The notes below the pieces were generated by a model. It had not been told where the DNA came from. It ran no database searches and worked only from the letters and a program-made list of their open reading frames with translations. Both the position numbers and the translations under genes were made by a program. From Owenia fusiformis (Eukaryota; Annelida; Polychaeta; Sabellida; Oweniidae), in assembly GCA_903813345.2 (NCBI GenBank), contig CAIIXF020000011.1:6288571-6352570 (forward strand): DNA of 64,000 nt, given 5' to 3'. Positions 49,240 through 59,787 of the stretch are shown piece by piece (position 1 is the stretch's first letter; each line of letters starts with the position of its first letter).

Positions 49240-52200
49240 TTAACAGCAATGTATCTTCATTGACGCCTTCTTAAATGAGTAGAACGGATTTGAAGGGACT
49301 CCAATAACTGTTGGCCAATTAAACCATGCGACACATTTGCCAAAACCTGGGCAAACTGGTCCATTGTACCAACCAAACAGATTCGAAGTGAGGCACCTCC
49401 CGTACCACCACGCTCCTTTAAAACTGCTTGCGCAATTTCCACTGTGAATATCATTATCTTGATCGTACGTCGAAAATCGTTGTCCATTTTGAGCTGCCAT
49501 TGAATTACCAGCTGTTCCACTGTATCCTCCAATAGTAAGACGGTACTTATCGGTCTTGTCAGCGATGGAGAATATTGAATATTCAGCAAATCGTTTAGCC
49601 GGTAATACGGGTGGCCAGGCCTCTAAATCAATTCGCACTTTGCACTTGCGACCCTTCACAAAACTTGCAAGGTTGTCCAATCCAATGAAGTATTCTTTCC
49701 ATCTTGGTTCACCAAAACCATGTTGATACTCGACCCAAGTACGATAGAAATCCTCTACCCCGTTGAACCGTCTAAATATGTACGTCCAACCTTGCTCACA
49801 ATACGCTCCGAACATTTTCCCTTCACTTGTTTTGATGTTTCTCCCACTAGAGGATATGGGGTCCTCGCAACAATCCTTCAGGTAACAAACTGGACATATT
49901 GAAAAGATAATTATTCATTTATGCCAGTAACGCATAATCACTGGTGGTCCACTCGATAACGGTGATGAGAACTGTTATGAGAATTGAACTTCACTCGTGT
50001 CGTGTCTGACTATCAACTGCGTTTATTCCATAGATTGTGACGTAACACATTTGTACAATTATGACATAACATAAAGCATCTAATTAACATAATTAAGACA
50101 TTATGACATCTCCCCTTTTAGGATGATAATACACTAATGAATTGCATGTAATATGTCCATCGCATGTCTTAGCAAATAAATGAATTTTGCATTGTCCTTC
50201 ATGCATGTAGAAAGCTTGTAGTTTGTATATAAAACTTATCAACGTCAGCTTTAAAACATAAACATTATATAGTGATAATAATGTCAGTCTTAATTGAACA
50301 CTTCATCATTTGCGATTCACTAACAATGCATCACAATGTCCGTTACATAAATCTGGGTGGCTTTTTTGCAATTATACCAGATTTAGAACGTGTTTGTATG
50401 ACTCTTGGACTTGGCAACAATTCCATTCTTGGTTGAGGCAATTCCTCTTTAACATTCACAGACTGCTTACCATGATCCTCAATGTCGGGCGAAATACCAG
50501 AACTACTAGGATTGGCAATTGTGGGGGCGGGGAATTCCATTGGAAATGGAATAGGACTGAGATCCCTTAATTTAGAGTTAGGGTCTGGCATTAGATGGCG
50601 TCTATTTCGTCTAACAGTACCCCGGTCAGTCTGTACAATGTACGATCTTGGTGAGTCATGTTTGGCTTTGATTATACCTGGAGTTTTCCACCCTTTTTGA
50701 TTGTCAAGTTTAACGAGTACTTTGTCACCTTTAGGTAATTCTGTCAAAGGTTTCACACCATGGCGATTGTCATAGTTAGTCTTGTACTTTGCCTTAGCAC
50801 TGCTATCGTGCTTAGCAATTTGTCTTAGGTTGGGCCAATGTGGACTTAAGTTGTTGGGTAAAGTTGGTACAGTCGATTTTATTTGTCTTCCCATCAACAA
50901 TTGTGCTGGGGAAACACCTGTGGACATATGTGACGTAGAGCGATAAGTGAGAAGCGCGAGAAATGGGTCATCCTGCGATAGGAACCGTTTGATTATTTGC
51001 ACTCCTCTCTCTACTTGTCCGTTTGACTGACTTAAATGTGGCGAACTAGTTATGTGACGGAAATTGTATTTCTTAGCAAAATCTGCAAACTCTTGACTTG
51101 CGAATTGAGGACCGTTATCCGACACAACATCAGCAATACCATATCTGGCAAATATGCCTTTCATTTTGTCTATCACATTCTTTGATGTAATGTTTTTATT
51201 CATGAGCGCGATCTCTGGGAAACGAGAGAAGTAATCTACGATCACCAACCAATGTTGATTCTGGAACTCGCAAAGATCCGCTGCGATTAATGACCATGGC
51301 CTATCAGGTAGAATAGTAGGTATCAGTGGTTCATGCTTTTGAGTTGGCCTTGAAACAACACAATGAGCACATTTACTTACCATATCTTTTATCTGCGAAC
51401 TCATTCCAGGCCACCATACAGATTGATTCGCACGCAATCTGCATTTTGTAATGCCCAAATGACCATGATGGATGCGTTCAAGCATATCCCTCTGCAAACT
51501 CCGAGGTACGACAACACGCGAGCCATGTGTTATAACTCCGTTATATAAACTCAACATACCTTGTTCTGCAAAATATGGCTTGATAGCTGGCGGTACACTC
51601 TTAATAGATTGTGGCCATCCAAGAGAAATGTATTTGTTTACCTGTAAAAGATCAGCATCCAAAGTTGTAGCTTCGCGGATTTTCTCCAATAACTGATCAG
51701 CGATAGGTCTATTTCTGTCAAGTGAGTACAGATAAGATTCTATATCTACTTCCAAATCATTCTGTTTTTCATTACACGGTTTCATCGGGTCGCGCGATAA
51801 TGTGTCCGCTATTACCATATCCTTACCCGGGACATATTTAGCACGCACGTTGAAGCGCATCAATCGCATAAGAAGTCTCTGGCACCTAATCGGCGCTTTA
51901 TCAATGTCTTTGGAATTTATCAACGGCACAAGGGGTTTGTGGTCCGTAAAAATTTCAAATTCGGGTAAACCGACTAAATATCTGGAAAAATGTTCACACC
52001 CCCATACCGAAGCAAGGCATTCCTTCTCAATTTGGGCATACTTCTTTTCCGATTCAGATAAACTTCTTGATCCGAATGCAACCGGTCTCCAAATGTCATC
52101 TTTACTTTTCTGAAGAAGACACGCCCCGATTCCGTAGCTAGAACTATCTGCGCTAACAATAGTAGGACGAGAAACGTCGTAAAAAGCTAGTACCGGCGCG

Positions 52201-55200
52201 TTGCATATCATTCGTTTGATTTCGTTGAAAGCATTATCTTGGGCTTTTTCCCATTGAAAAACAACATCCTTTCTAAGCAATGCATACAACGGAGCTGCAA
52301 CTTCAGCTAAGTTTTTCACGAAACGACATAGAAAATTGACCATACCTAAAAATCTACGTAGTTCTGTGACGTCAGTAGGTGTATTTAGCTGTTGAATTGC
52401 CTTTATGTGTTCTTGTGAAGGAGCTACACCGTCCTTTGAAATTCGATTGCCAACAAATGTGACTTCCGGCAATGAAAACTTACACTTTCGGCGATTGAGC
52501 TTTATCCCTACCTTTCTTACGAGTTCCATCACGTTCTTGAGATTTTTATCATGTTCTGCTTGAGTTTTTCCATGTACGATTATATCGTCGATTACGACCT
52601 CGGCACCATCAACCTTTGAAAATATGTCACTCATATGTCTCTGATAAAGTTCACTTGCGAAGTTAAGACCAAATGGTACGCGATTGAACTTATACCTTCC
52701 AAAAGGCGTAATGAACGTAGTCAATAGAGATGATTCGTGATCTAATGTGAGACCCCAAAAAGAACTCGACGCGTCCAAAATACTAAACACGGTGTAGCCG
52801 GCCAACTTGTGCAAAACGTCTTCTGGTGTAGGGAGGATAAACTTCTCACGTTTCACACTGAGATTTAGACGACGTAAATCCACACAAATTCTTGGATCAG
52901 CATCATTTTTCTTTTCTACCGCGATAATGGGAGCACACCAATCAGTGGCACTAGTAACGCGTGAAATAACACTTTGAGATTCAAGCTTTTCTAACTTATC
53001 TTTCACTCTAGCCATTAATGGTAAAGGTAAACGTCTGGAGCAAGGTACACTATAAGGCACAGCGTCTGATTTTAGGTCAATGTGGACTGGCTTACAGTCA
53101 ATCTTACCAACGTCACCGTAACAGTCATTAAAGGTATCATGAACAGACCCTAAATCTTTGAAAAGACCCATGGCTACAGCACAGCCCCTGGACAAAAGAT
53201 TTACCCCAGAAAAAGTATCTGCGACGTGCATGTTTACTCTGTATTTGCGTGACGCATGGGGAATTTGAGCGGTAAACACCCCTTTACATTTGACAGGACC
53301 CCCTGGACTACTGAGCTTAACTCTACTCGGACGTAATGGAGGAGGATTGGGCAAACTAGAGTATGTATCACTGGTGATCATGGTAACATCAGCCCCTGAA
53401 TCGATTTTAAAACGAATGGGATTGTTACCTGCTATCTTAAGTTCTTTAAACCACGCTGGTACTTGATCATTCACATCGGTGACGTCTGTCATATTGTCAA
53501 TTTCAACAGAATCAGCAAGCGGTGATGTATTAATATCGTCACTCTGGCTACCTGGAACGGGTGAAGCTTGTGAGCGTACATCGACATCTGTCCCGAAGAT
53601 CCGGTCTGGTAACCCTGGAATGCCTGGGTCATTGGGAATTACCATTTCCGATAGGAATACATAATCCTCATCTTGATCTTCTACGTATTCTGTAGATTCA
53701 ATTTTCTTGTTTGAGCTTTTACACGGTCGGGTTTCTGTTTGCGGTGATTTGAACTATTTCCACGGGCTTTAATCGCATCAACAGGTTGAGGCGGGCCAGT
53801 CTCGTGCACAGCCTCTCGGATTCTTGCCATTTCAATACATCGATGCAACGTGAGTTTAGAATAGTCCATCAGTTTTATCTTGTTTTGAAGTTCCACGTTA
53901 GATAGTCCATTAACGAACTGATGAAGTATTTCCGTCTCTTTATTTTCGAAAGCGCAAACCTCTGATTGTTCGTACAGTTCTCTCAGGAACGTGTCAACAG
54001 ACGAAGAGTTTTGTGCGATCTCATGAAAACGCCGCTGCTCGTCTATCACATTAACTTTAGGAACGAAATACTCGTCGAATTTCCTCAAAATGGTTTCATA
54101 TTTAGATCTATCCTCTCCTTCTGCGAATATAAAGCTGTTATAGATCGCTTCTGATCTGGGACCCATAATATACAGTAAACTGTTTATCTGGCTTTCCTCC
54201 GATTCAGAATCAAGTTTTGCGGCTGTCCTGAATCTTGTGAAGCGTTGCTTCCAGAACCTCCATAGTTTCGGGTTATTTGTATCCAAATTTTCGGGTGGTG
54301 TCAGTCTAAATGATGCCATTACTGTCCTATAGGATTATCGGGCACTATATATGAGTAATATCCGGCATAAACACCAATTTAATCCAATTTTAACCACATC
54401 TAGTCAGCATGTTATGAGAATTGAACTTCACTCGTGTCGTGTCTGACTATCAACTGCGTTTATTCCATAGATTGTGACGTAACACATTTGTACAATTATG
54501 ACATAACATAAAGCATCTAATTAACATAATTAAGACATTATGACAAGAACCGTTTCGGTAACAAAATGTCGAAACCTCGAAGTTACGATTTTTCTTTTTT
54601 CCTTATTTTACGCGTTGTAGGCTTCAAAAAAACGGTTAAGATCTGCACTTCTAACCCGTTCCGTTTACGTAACAAAAGTGAGGTATCTTTTGTCTTCTGA
54701 TCTATTTGTTCGCAAACATGTGCATTTTCCAAGACATACGATACTGATATCCGTTTGTTATTAAAATGTCGTGGGAATTATGCCTACAGTGTGTGAAATT
54801 AAGAAAAATTAAAACCGTACCTTCGAGGTTTCGACATTTTGTAACGGTCGTTTCGGTAACCAGCGTAATCGAGTGGATTACCAGTAATAATTATCATGCT
54901 TCGTGATCAAATCTCACCTTGCTTGCATACGTCTGTTCACTCAACTGTTAAATGCACTTGCGCTATAAATATGACGTTTAGGATTTATGTTGTTCTTACC
55001 TTCACATTTGTCACCACCTGATGAAAAACAATAAGAAACAAAATTAGGTTTATTACAGTATATAGAATTATGTTCATGCAAAAATGCTTTCGTTTTCATG
55101 GATTATGAATAAAAAACTTCGCATTGGCACACAGAATTGTTTTAAAGGATTCAAGCCCAAATTTCAATGAATTGTAGATGATTTAGACCATGCATGTTTT

Positions 55201-56301
55201 GTATGAATACTTTGTATGAGGATGGCAGCCCTAATTCAACCTCGAAGATACAAGCCTTGAATTTATTAAATCATCCACAATCCATTGATTCTTGTGTTTA
55301 CGTTATTTTCACACATTGCATCTGCATCTTTTTATCCTTGCTATTCCTTAATTGCACCATTTATAGATTTTCATTATTTCTTTGAAAACGAAATTACATC
55401 ATATTCTACGAGTTTTTGACTTCAACTTCTATCATTTTTTTTCAAGTTTCACACATCACATTTTTATTACATAAGGCAATAACTCAGAGCCTGTAGAAAA
55501 TGTTTCTTAACAAATCTATGATTTTATGTTCCGACAAGATGACTGCTAAATAAGTATTTTGATAATTACAATGCCATCATTTGTCTCATGGTGCCTTTTT
55601 GAGGGGTTATCCCCCTCCCTACCCAAACAATCTAATGATATTCCGTTAATGTTTTATGTCCTGTTGCAGAACTACTGTTTTCAATACTTTAAAACAACAT
55701 TTTTTACAGCCAATTCCTTGTATGAGCAAAAAATTCCAATTCGCAAATTCATTGAGATGTACTTTCTTTATAAGCAACTACACGGTCATTTATTTAATTA
55801 TTTCGGTCTTAATTTGGTCAATCGATTGGATTTGAAAGTTATTGAGGGTGTAAGCAAGGTTCTATTTTCATTTTGATATTTGATTATTTTTGTTTGAAAG
55901 AAATCTACCCAAAAGATTTATTATTTATTTTTAGAAATGCGAGGCACCATGAAAATCTTAAAGTTAAGACACACCATGGATAATTTGAGACCAACCAATA
56001 TAAAGAATACTTATTGGCATTGCAAATGGTTTTCAAAAATGTCACCAAAAACTGTTATTGACCGGATAGTTTTGATGAATTCATACAATGCCATTTAATA
56101 TATTACCACTGTTATGAAGAGAAAATAAATACCAAACTTCAAAACAATTTTCTTAAAAAATCAGTAAGTACAAGTACTAAATATAATACATTTTAGGCTA
56201 TTGTTTTATTTTTATCGACATATGTACGATTATCAAATACCTTGTGTACGACCAATCATGAAGAGAAGAATCGCTCCAAACACCAATGTCAAAAGATGCA
56301 T
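49240..56301 (-). CDS. FReD3: secreted fibrinogen-related domain protein
   Basis: Exons on the minus strand: 56301-56241 (signal peptide ending IGRTQ), 55017-55000 (18-nt microexon) and 49889-49240 (stop TAA). All joins are GT-AG and phase 1; the product is 242 residues. The domain has the paired cysteines, calcium loop DQDND, KGAWWYGRC and terminal CC. At the position where FReD1 and FReD2 have CH in KCH, FReD3 has CL (GRCLTSNL), so a residue that lines the acetyl-binding pocket in related lectins is altered. Intron 2 is enlarged by a MITE carrying a complete Ty3/gypsy element in the same orientation as the gene. Intact frame and splice sites suggest a functional gene, but the inserted polyadenylation signals could truncate transcripts. 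Confidence 0.86.
49973..50108 (-). repeat. 3' LTR of the Ty3/gypsy element
   Basis: 136 bp, identical to 54410-54545, with TG and CA termini. Contains AATAAA on the minus strand (50027-50022) and a CRE-like TTACGTCA. Confidence 0.95.
50109..50120 (-). promoter_or_regulatory. Polypurine tract of the Ty3/gypsy element
   Basis: TAAAAGGGGAGA on the minus strand directly abuts the 3' LTR, as expected for the plus-strand DNA primer site. Confidence 0.85.
50343..53645 (-). CDS. pol: Ty3/gypsy Pol polyprotein (PR-RT-RNaseH-IN)
   Basis: One uninterrupted frame of 1100 residues from the first ATG. The aspartic protease motif DSGAD is at 82-86. In reverse transcriptase, catalytic Asp290 (SILDA) and a VIDD box at 350-353 are seen; the usual aromatic residue of YxDD is Val here. 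RNase H acids are D499, E539 or E541, D567 and D613. Integrase has a zinc-binding HHCC region (H725-C761) and the catalytic triad D789, D842, E878 with 35 residues between the last two. A basic C-terminal tail follows. The pol frame is open upstream of this ATG to 53753 and overlaps the gag frame by about 70 bases in the -1 frame, so translation by -1 frameshifting is likely and the ATG may not be the true start. All catalytic residues are retained. Confidence 0.95.
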   Translation of the reverse strand: MVIPNDPGIPGLPDRIFGTDVDVRSQASPVPGSQSDDINTSPLADSVEIDNMTDVTDVNDQVPAWFKELKIAGNNPIRFKIDSGADVTMITSDTYSSLPNPPPLRPSRVKLSSPGGPVKCKGVFTAQIPHASRKYRVNMHVADTFSGVNLLSRGCAVAMGLFKDLGSVHDTFNDCYGDVGKIDCKPVHIDLKSDAVPYSVPCSRRLPLPLMARVKDKLEKLESQSVISRVTSATDWCAPIIAVEKKNDADPRICVDLRRLNLSVKREKFILPTPEDVLHKLAGYTVFSILDASSSFWGLTLDHESSLLTTFITPFGRYKFNRVPFGLNFASELYQRHMSDIFSKVDGAEVVIDDIIVHGKTQAEHDKNLKNVMELVRKVGIKLNRRKCKFSLPEVTFVGNRISKDGVAPSQEHIKAIQQLNTPTDVTELRRFLGMVNFLCRFVKNLAEVAAPLYALLRKDVVFQWEKAQDNAFNEIKRMICNAPVLAFYDVSRPTIVSADSSSYGIGACLLQKSKDDIWRPVAFGSRSLSESEKKYAQIEKECLASVWGCEHFSRYLVGLPEFEIFTDHKPLVPLINSKDIDKAPIRCQRLLMRLMRFNVRAKYVPGKDMVIADTLSRDPMKPCNEKQNDLEVDIESYLYSLDRNRPIADQLLEKIREATTLDADLLQVNKYISLGWPQSIKSVPPAIKPYFAEQGMLSLYNGVITHGSRVVVPRSLQRDMLERIHHGHLGITKCRLRANQSVWWPGMSSQIKDMVSKCAHCVVSRPTQKHEPLIPTILPDRPWSLIAADLCEFQNQHWLVIVDYFSRFPEIALMNKNITSKNVIDKMKGIFARYGIADVVSDNGPQFASQEFADFAKKYNFRHITSSPHLSQSNGQVERGVQIIKRFLSQDDPFLALLTYRSTSHMSTGVSPAQLLMGRQIKSTVPTLPNNLSPHWPNLRQIAKHDSSAKAKYKTNYDNRHGVKPLTELPKGDKVLVKLDNQKGWKTPGIIKAKHDSPRSYIVQTDRGTVRRNRRHLMPDPNSKLRDLSPIPFPMEFPAPTIANPSSSGISPDIEDHGKQSVNVKEELPQPRMELLPSPRVIQTRSKSGIIAKKPPRFM
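53681..54319 (-). CDS. gag: Ty3/gypsy Gag-like protein
   Basis: 212 residues from the first ATG after the 5' LTR. The middle part (about 60-170) has the helical character of retrotransposon gag capsid domains, with tryptophan-rich LWRFWKQRF near the start and LHRCIEMARIRE near the end. The C-terminal tail is basic (RKQKPDRVKAQTRK) but no CCHC zinc knuckle is present, in this frame or in the overlapping pol frame. It would form the particle that packages the element RNA. The stop lies inside the pol-frame overlap. Confidence 0.8.
   Translation of the reverse strand: MASFRLTPPENLDTNNPKLWRFWKQRFTRFRTAAKLDSESEESQINSLLYIMGPRSEAIYNSFIFAEGEDRSKYETILRKFDEYFVPKVNVIDEQRRFHEIAQNSSSVDTFLRELYEQSEVCAFENKETEILHQFVNGLSNVELQNKIKLMDYSKLTLHRCIEMARIREAVHETGPPQPVDAIKARGNSSNHRKQKPDRVKAQTRKLNLQNT
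54410..54545 (-). repeat. 5' LTR of the Ty3/gypsy element
   Basis: 136 bp identical to 49973-50108. It lies upstream of gag in element orientation and should hold the promoter. Confidence 0.95.
55018..56240 (-). other. Intron 1 of FReD3
   Basis: About 1.2 kb with no gene. Bases 55795-56210 are the paralogue of 1-945 (parts) in FReD4 intron 1, and the undisturbed joint near 56205-56215 shows where the FReD4 array was inserted. Confidence 0.7.
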
Positions 56302-56380
56302 CTTTCTAAATGCTCCTGGGTGAGTTGTCATCAATGTTTGAATTCAACTGCACGTCTGATTTGAAATGATGAGTCCTAAC

Positions 56381-56432
56381 GTTATAAATGACGTACGATG
56401 ATGAGCTTAAAAATGTATGTAAGGTCACGTGG
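56381..56432 (-). promoter_or_regulatory. FReD3 putative promoter: TATA-like box and CACGTG E-box
   Basis: CACGTG at 56432-56427 and a TTATAA-type box at 56381-56389 upstream of the ATG at 56301, in the same relative order as in FReD1. Confidence 0.45.
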
Positions 56433-57563
56433 TCCAGAATCATCTCGTTGTGTTCCATTCTACAGGTTGGGTTAAAAACGCCTACATTTTAATCTCTTTT
56501 CGAAAAAGACATGTATGGTATGGCAAGTAATTTTAACTTTTGGGTGTTTTCTGACCATACAATTTCACTAAAACAATATATAAAGCCCCTGCCCAGAATT
56601 ATAATACTGATAATAATAAATACAGATATAATTTTGGCATATAGCATAATATCACGACGATTTTACATATTATGTATTATTTTCTCTGAAAAGTTGAAAA
56701 CCAAATAGCCCATGTTGTTGTCCTATATAGTTCATTGTTTTCAGACTTATCATGAACAGAATTTGATGGTTTCGAGATCAGACATTCGACACCATTCTAC
56801 CCTAAGAAATGCTAATATCAGGCTATCCGAAAGTTTCGATGTTCTTTAGAGACATTTCGTGAGACAGTTTATCCTAACCTTCTGGAATTTAAGATTTCTG
56901 AAGTTCAGTATTAATCTCGAATGTTCAGAATGGACGTCATGCTCCTGAATACCGCTGAGGTGAAAAGTTCTTTGGCCCACCATGTAAATTGGCTGATTGT
57001 CAACGCCCACTTCAACATAATAACTACCTGCGGTGAATCTAATAAATCCTCATTAAATCTTTTAATTGTTGCTTTATCATCACATTTTATTTCTCGCTTG
57101 TTTAATGCAGCAGAAAATTGTAAAAGTATATAACAATATGCAACACATTAAATGTTTTTTATTAATTGTTAATTTTTATTAATTTTATAAAATGGTATCT
57201 AAGTGCCATGATAAAGCACACCACGAAATAGCATTTCAGTATTTTCAAAAGACTCAGTAGACTATACTACAATATTTTATTACTTCATATTTCTAATTGA
57301 AGTTTCAATTATGGTCTACAATTTCTCTCAAACATTGACCTGGATGTGAAATTAAATCCAAACTACACTACACTATAGGTGATCTTATTTTGCCAGTCAT
57401 TTCTTTTTTATTAACCTAGTCATAGTTCAGATTCATTTTTGGTCTATTATATATTATTGCGATGCCCTTTGATAAAATTTTCCTATATATTCTCTTTCGA
57501 CCCCAAAAAGAAGAATGAATCATATTAAACAGGTTCTGCGTCCATGTGTTGATCAACTATAAA
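56433..57563. other. FReD3 upstream region, paralogous to 22700-23845
   Basis: Non-coding and collinear with the FReD4 upstream region until the tandem insertion begins at 57564. Confidence 0.7.
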
Positions 57564-57734
57564 AATGTATTTTATTGCGTTTGAGTCACGTAGTACGAAT
57601 TAGCAAGAAAATGATTTCTATTTGGTCGTTTAACGTTATGAAAATAGAACGGTTATTGTGAATGCAGTATTACTGAGTGAACGGTGTATGTATTCGTGAA
57701 TAAGATCACTTCGGCTCTAAGCGGCGAGATAAAC
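57564..57734 (+). repeat. 171-bp identical direct repeat, left copy
   Basis: Identical base for base to 62615-62785. It marks the start of each tandem unit and may hold the element promoter. Confidence 0.85.
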
Positions 57735-58308
57735 GGATGTTCGTTACTACCTACTCATAATCGTCACCTTGAAAATAATACGGCCATGCAGGCACAAGCT
57801 TACTGAAGGAATTCTCGGAAACAAATCCCAACAAACGGAAAATAAAATGAAGCTAAGAATAATCACTCTAAACAGAAAAACTTTCTATCATTTCAAAGAA
57901 AAACAACATAATTTGGAAGAAAATGGGCACAAACAACAGTACACAGACAACAAAGGAATTGACGAGAAAGCGGACCATGCATTTGCAGAACAAACGGCCA
58001 TTTGTATGAGGCATGCATAGTTTAGAAAAAGGGTAAGGAACTTTTGCCAGATTTAAATTGTAGTAATCATTTATGAAGACCAGAGTGGGGCTGGTTGTGA
58101 TACTTTGGCAGGATATCAAAAGCTAATTTAAGAAGGTTACAAATAAATATAACAAATACAAAGAAACCTATATTATCATATCAATATCTGTAAGTTGAAT
58201 AATCTTATTCAATGAATATAAGCGATTATTTTATGTAATCTATAATCTTTAAAGTTAAAAATTTGATAACAATAGATACCAATCAGTCAGTGAAAGTTTC
58301 AGGCAAGA

Positions 58309-58422
58309 TGACCGCACAAACAATGATGGGGAAAATGAAGCAGACAAAGAAGCTCATCGATGGTTCAACCAAAAGAGGGGATTTATTACGGCTGCGGAAT
58401 TATAGAAAGACAATCTGCTAAG
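58309..58422 (+). CDS. Small basic open frame (37 residues) in unit 1
   Basis: ATG at 58309 starts a Lys/Arg-rich frame (MTAQTMMGKMKQTKKL at its start) ending at TAA. No known family is recognised and it may be chance. Confidence 0.12.
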
Positions 58423-58734
58423 TGGGTATTACAAGAACCAAAACTGCACAATTAGGGGCACATCAAAGACTAAAAAGATAAGTACTAATATACCTGAAAA
58501 GGAATTTGTTAACTGTTGGGGATAGTCTTGAAGAACATGCTAGTTTTTGGCTTTAAATAGAAGAAAAAGATAAATGTAAATAACTAAGTTTAACATGTAT
58601 ATATGTTAAGATTTTGAAAAGGAAAAACCTATCAAGTAATTTTAAGAAAAATATATATGCTTGGTGTAAAATGTAAATTGTCTTAAAGGATGTAAAACGT
58701 AGTACCAATAATAGGAAACGGTAAAGCATGAACG

Positions 58735-59010
58735 ATCTAATGAGGGGATTGTAATATACAGCTGTACATGATAAGGGGGAATCGGAGTACCCATAATAAA
58801 GGGGGATTACCTATGAGAAAGCAATCGTAGTGTCACATAGATGGGGTATTGTAGTACCCATGATTAGAAAAGATTTAGTATCAATAATCAAGGGTATTGT
58901 AGTAAGCACAAAAGTAACAGTTTAGCTCTCAATATAATGGCAAGTTAGAATAAATGACCCCTGAGAGTAGTACCTTGATAAAGGTGAGTATGGTAATATT
59001 CATACTACAC
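58735..59010. repeat. Degenerate 24-bp minisatellite, first field
   Basis: Diverged units of GGGGAATTGTAGTACCCATGAT type, the same family as at 60365-61175. Confidence 0.7.
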
Positions 59011-59787
59011 GAAACAGTCAAAACATGATAATATAGTATTCATATATTTTTATTGAAAGAAATATTTACTATTAGTTAAAGGAGGAAGCGAAATATGAAT
59101 ATTAAGTACAAGGCTGAACTGCGACAGTAAATCAAAAAGAAATAATGAAAGATTGATAGTGTTATTCTCCTTCCAATTATACATTATACGTTTAAGGATA
59201 CTATATGAAGGATGTCATTGGTAAAATTGACTTGCCGTTTGCACAGAGCATAGTGGAAATGATGCGCTGGATTGTTAAATTGTTCAGTACACAACATTAA
59301 TAATATGTATTTTGTCTTTGTTATTAAATGACCTTGAATATATCAAAATGCTATAATGGTTTTCAGAAAATAGCAATAGTAGTTTGTTAAGATTATATAA
59401 ATGATAACAGCTATCGGCAATGTTGACAGGTTGATGACAAAATGTTTATCTATAGATATCAAAGAAACTCAAAGTTGGGACTGCTACATGTATATTTAAC
59501 TGTCTAAAAATGCAGAAACACAACAGCTTTGGTTTCAAATTTGACAAAACTGAACGGCAAGGTCGTATCAGAGTCTTCAAGAAAAAGGCATTTGGTATCT
59601 TCAGATGCTAGAGATTCAGGTTGACGGTTATTCAGTGACATGTGAATCAAACATTGACAGAAACTAATGAAAATGAGTGGATCGAACTTAAAAAGGGTGT
59701 TCTGATGGTGGTTATAATCATCTCTGCACTTGTTTCAGAGGAGAGTCTCTAAAATGATTTACGGATAACAAATATTTTGAAATTATT

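Larger units (their letters stand above)
49973..54545 (-). mobile_element. Complete Ty3/gypsy LTR retrotransposon (4573 bp)
   Basis: Two identical 136-bp LTRs with TG...CA ends bound the element, and the 5-bp duplication AGAAC (49968-49972 and 54546-54550) flanks it. On the minus strand the order is 5' LTR, gag-like frame, pol frame (protease, RT, RNase H, integrase), polypurine tract, 3' LTR; RT before integrase is diagnostic of Ty3/gypsy. No envelope frame is present. Identical LTRs and intact frames suggest a recent insertion. The primer-binding site next to the 5' LTR (below 54409) is not recognised as matching a common tRNA. Confidence 0.95.
49939..54886. mobile_element. MITE in FReD3 intron 2, split by the Ty3/gypsy element
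   Basis: The left part (49939-49972) and right part (54546-54886) join across the retrotransposon into an element of about 370 bp. Inverted ends are CACTGGTGGTCCACTCGAT-like, and a further inverted pair is ACAAAATGTCGAAACCTCGA against its complement near 54845. ATAAT flanks both sides (49934-49938 and 54887-54891), a likely 5-bp target duplication. Non-coding. Confidence 0.7.

Noticed and set aside
50310-53664. Plus-strand frames opposite pol
   Set aside because: They are shadow frames of an intact pol gene on the other strand, where all family motifs lie.
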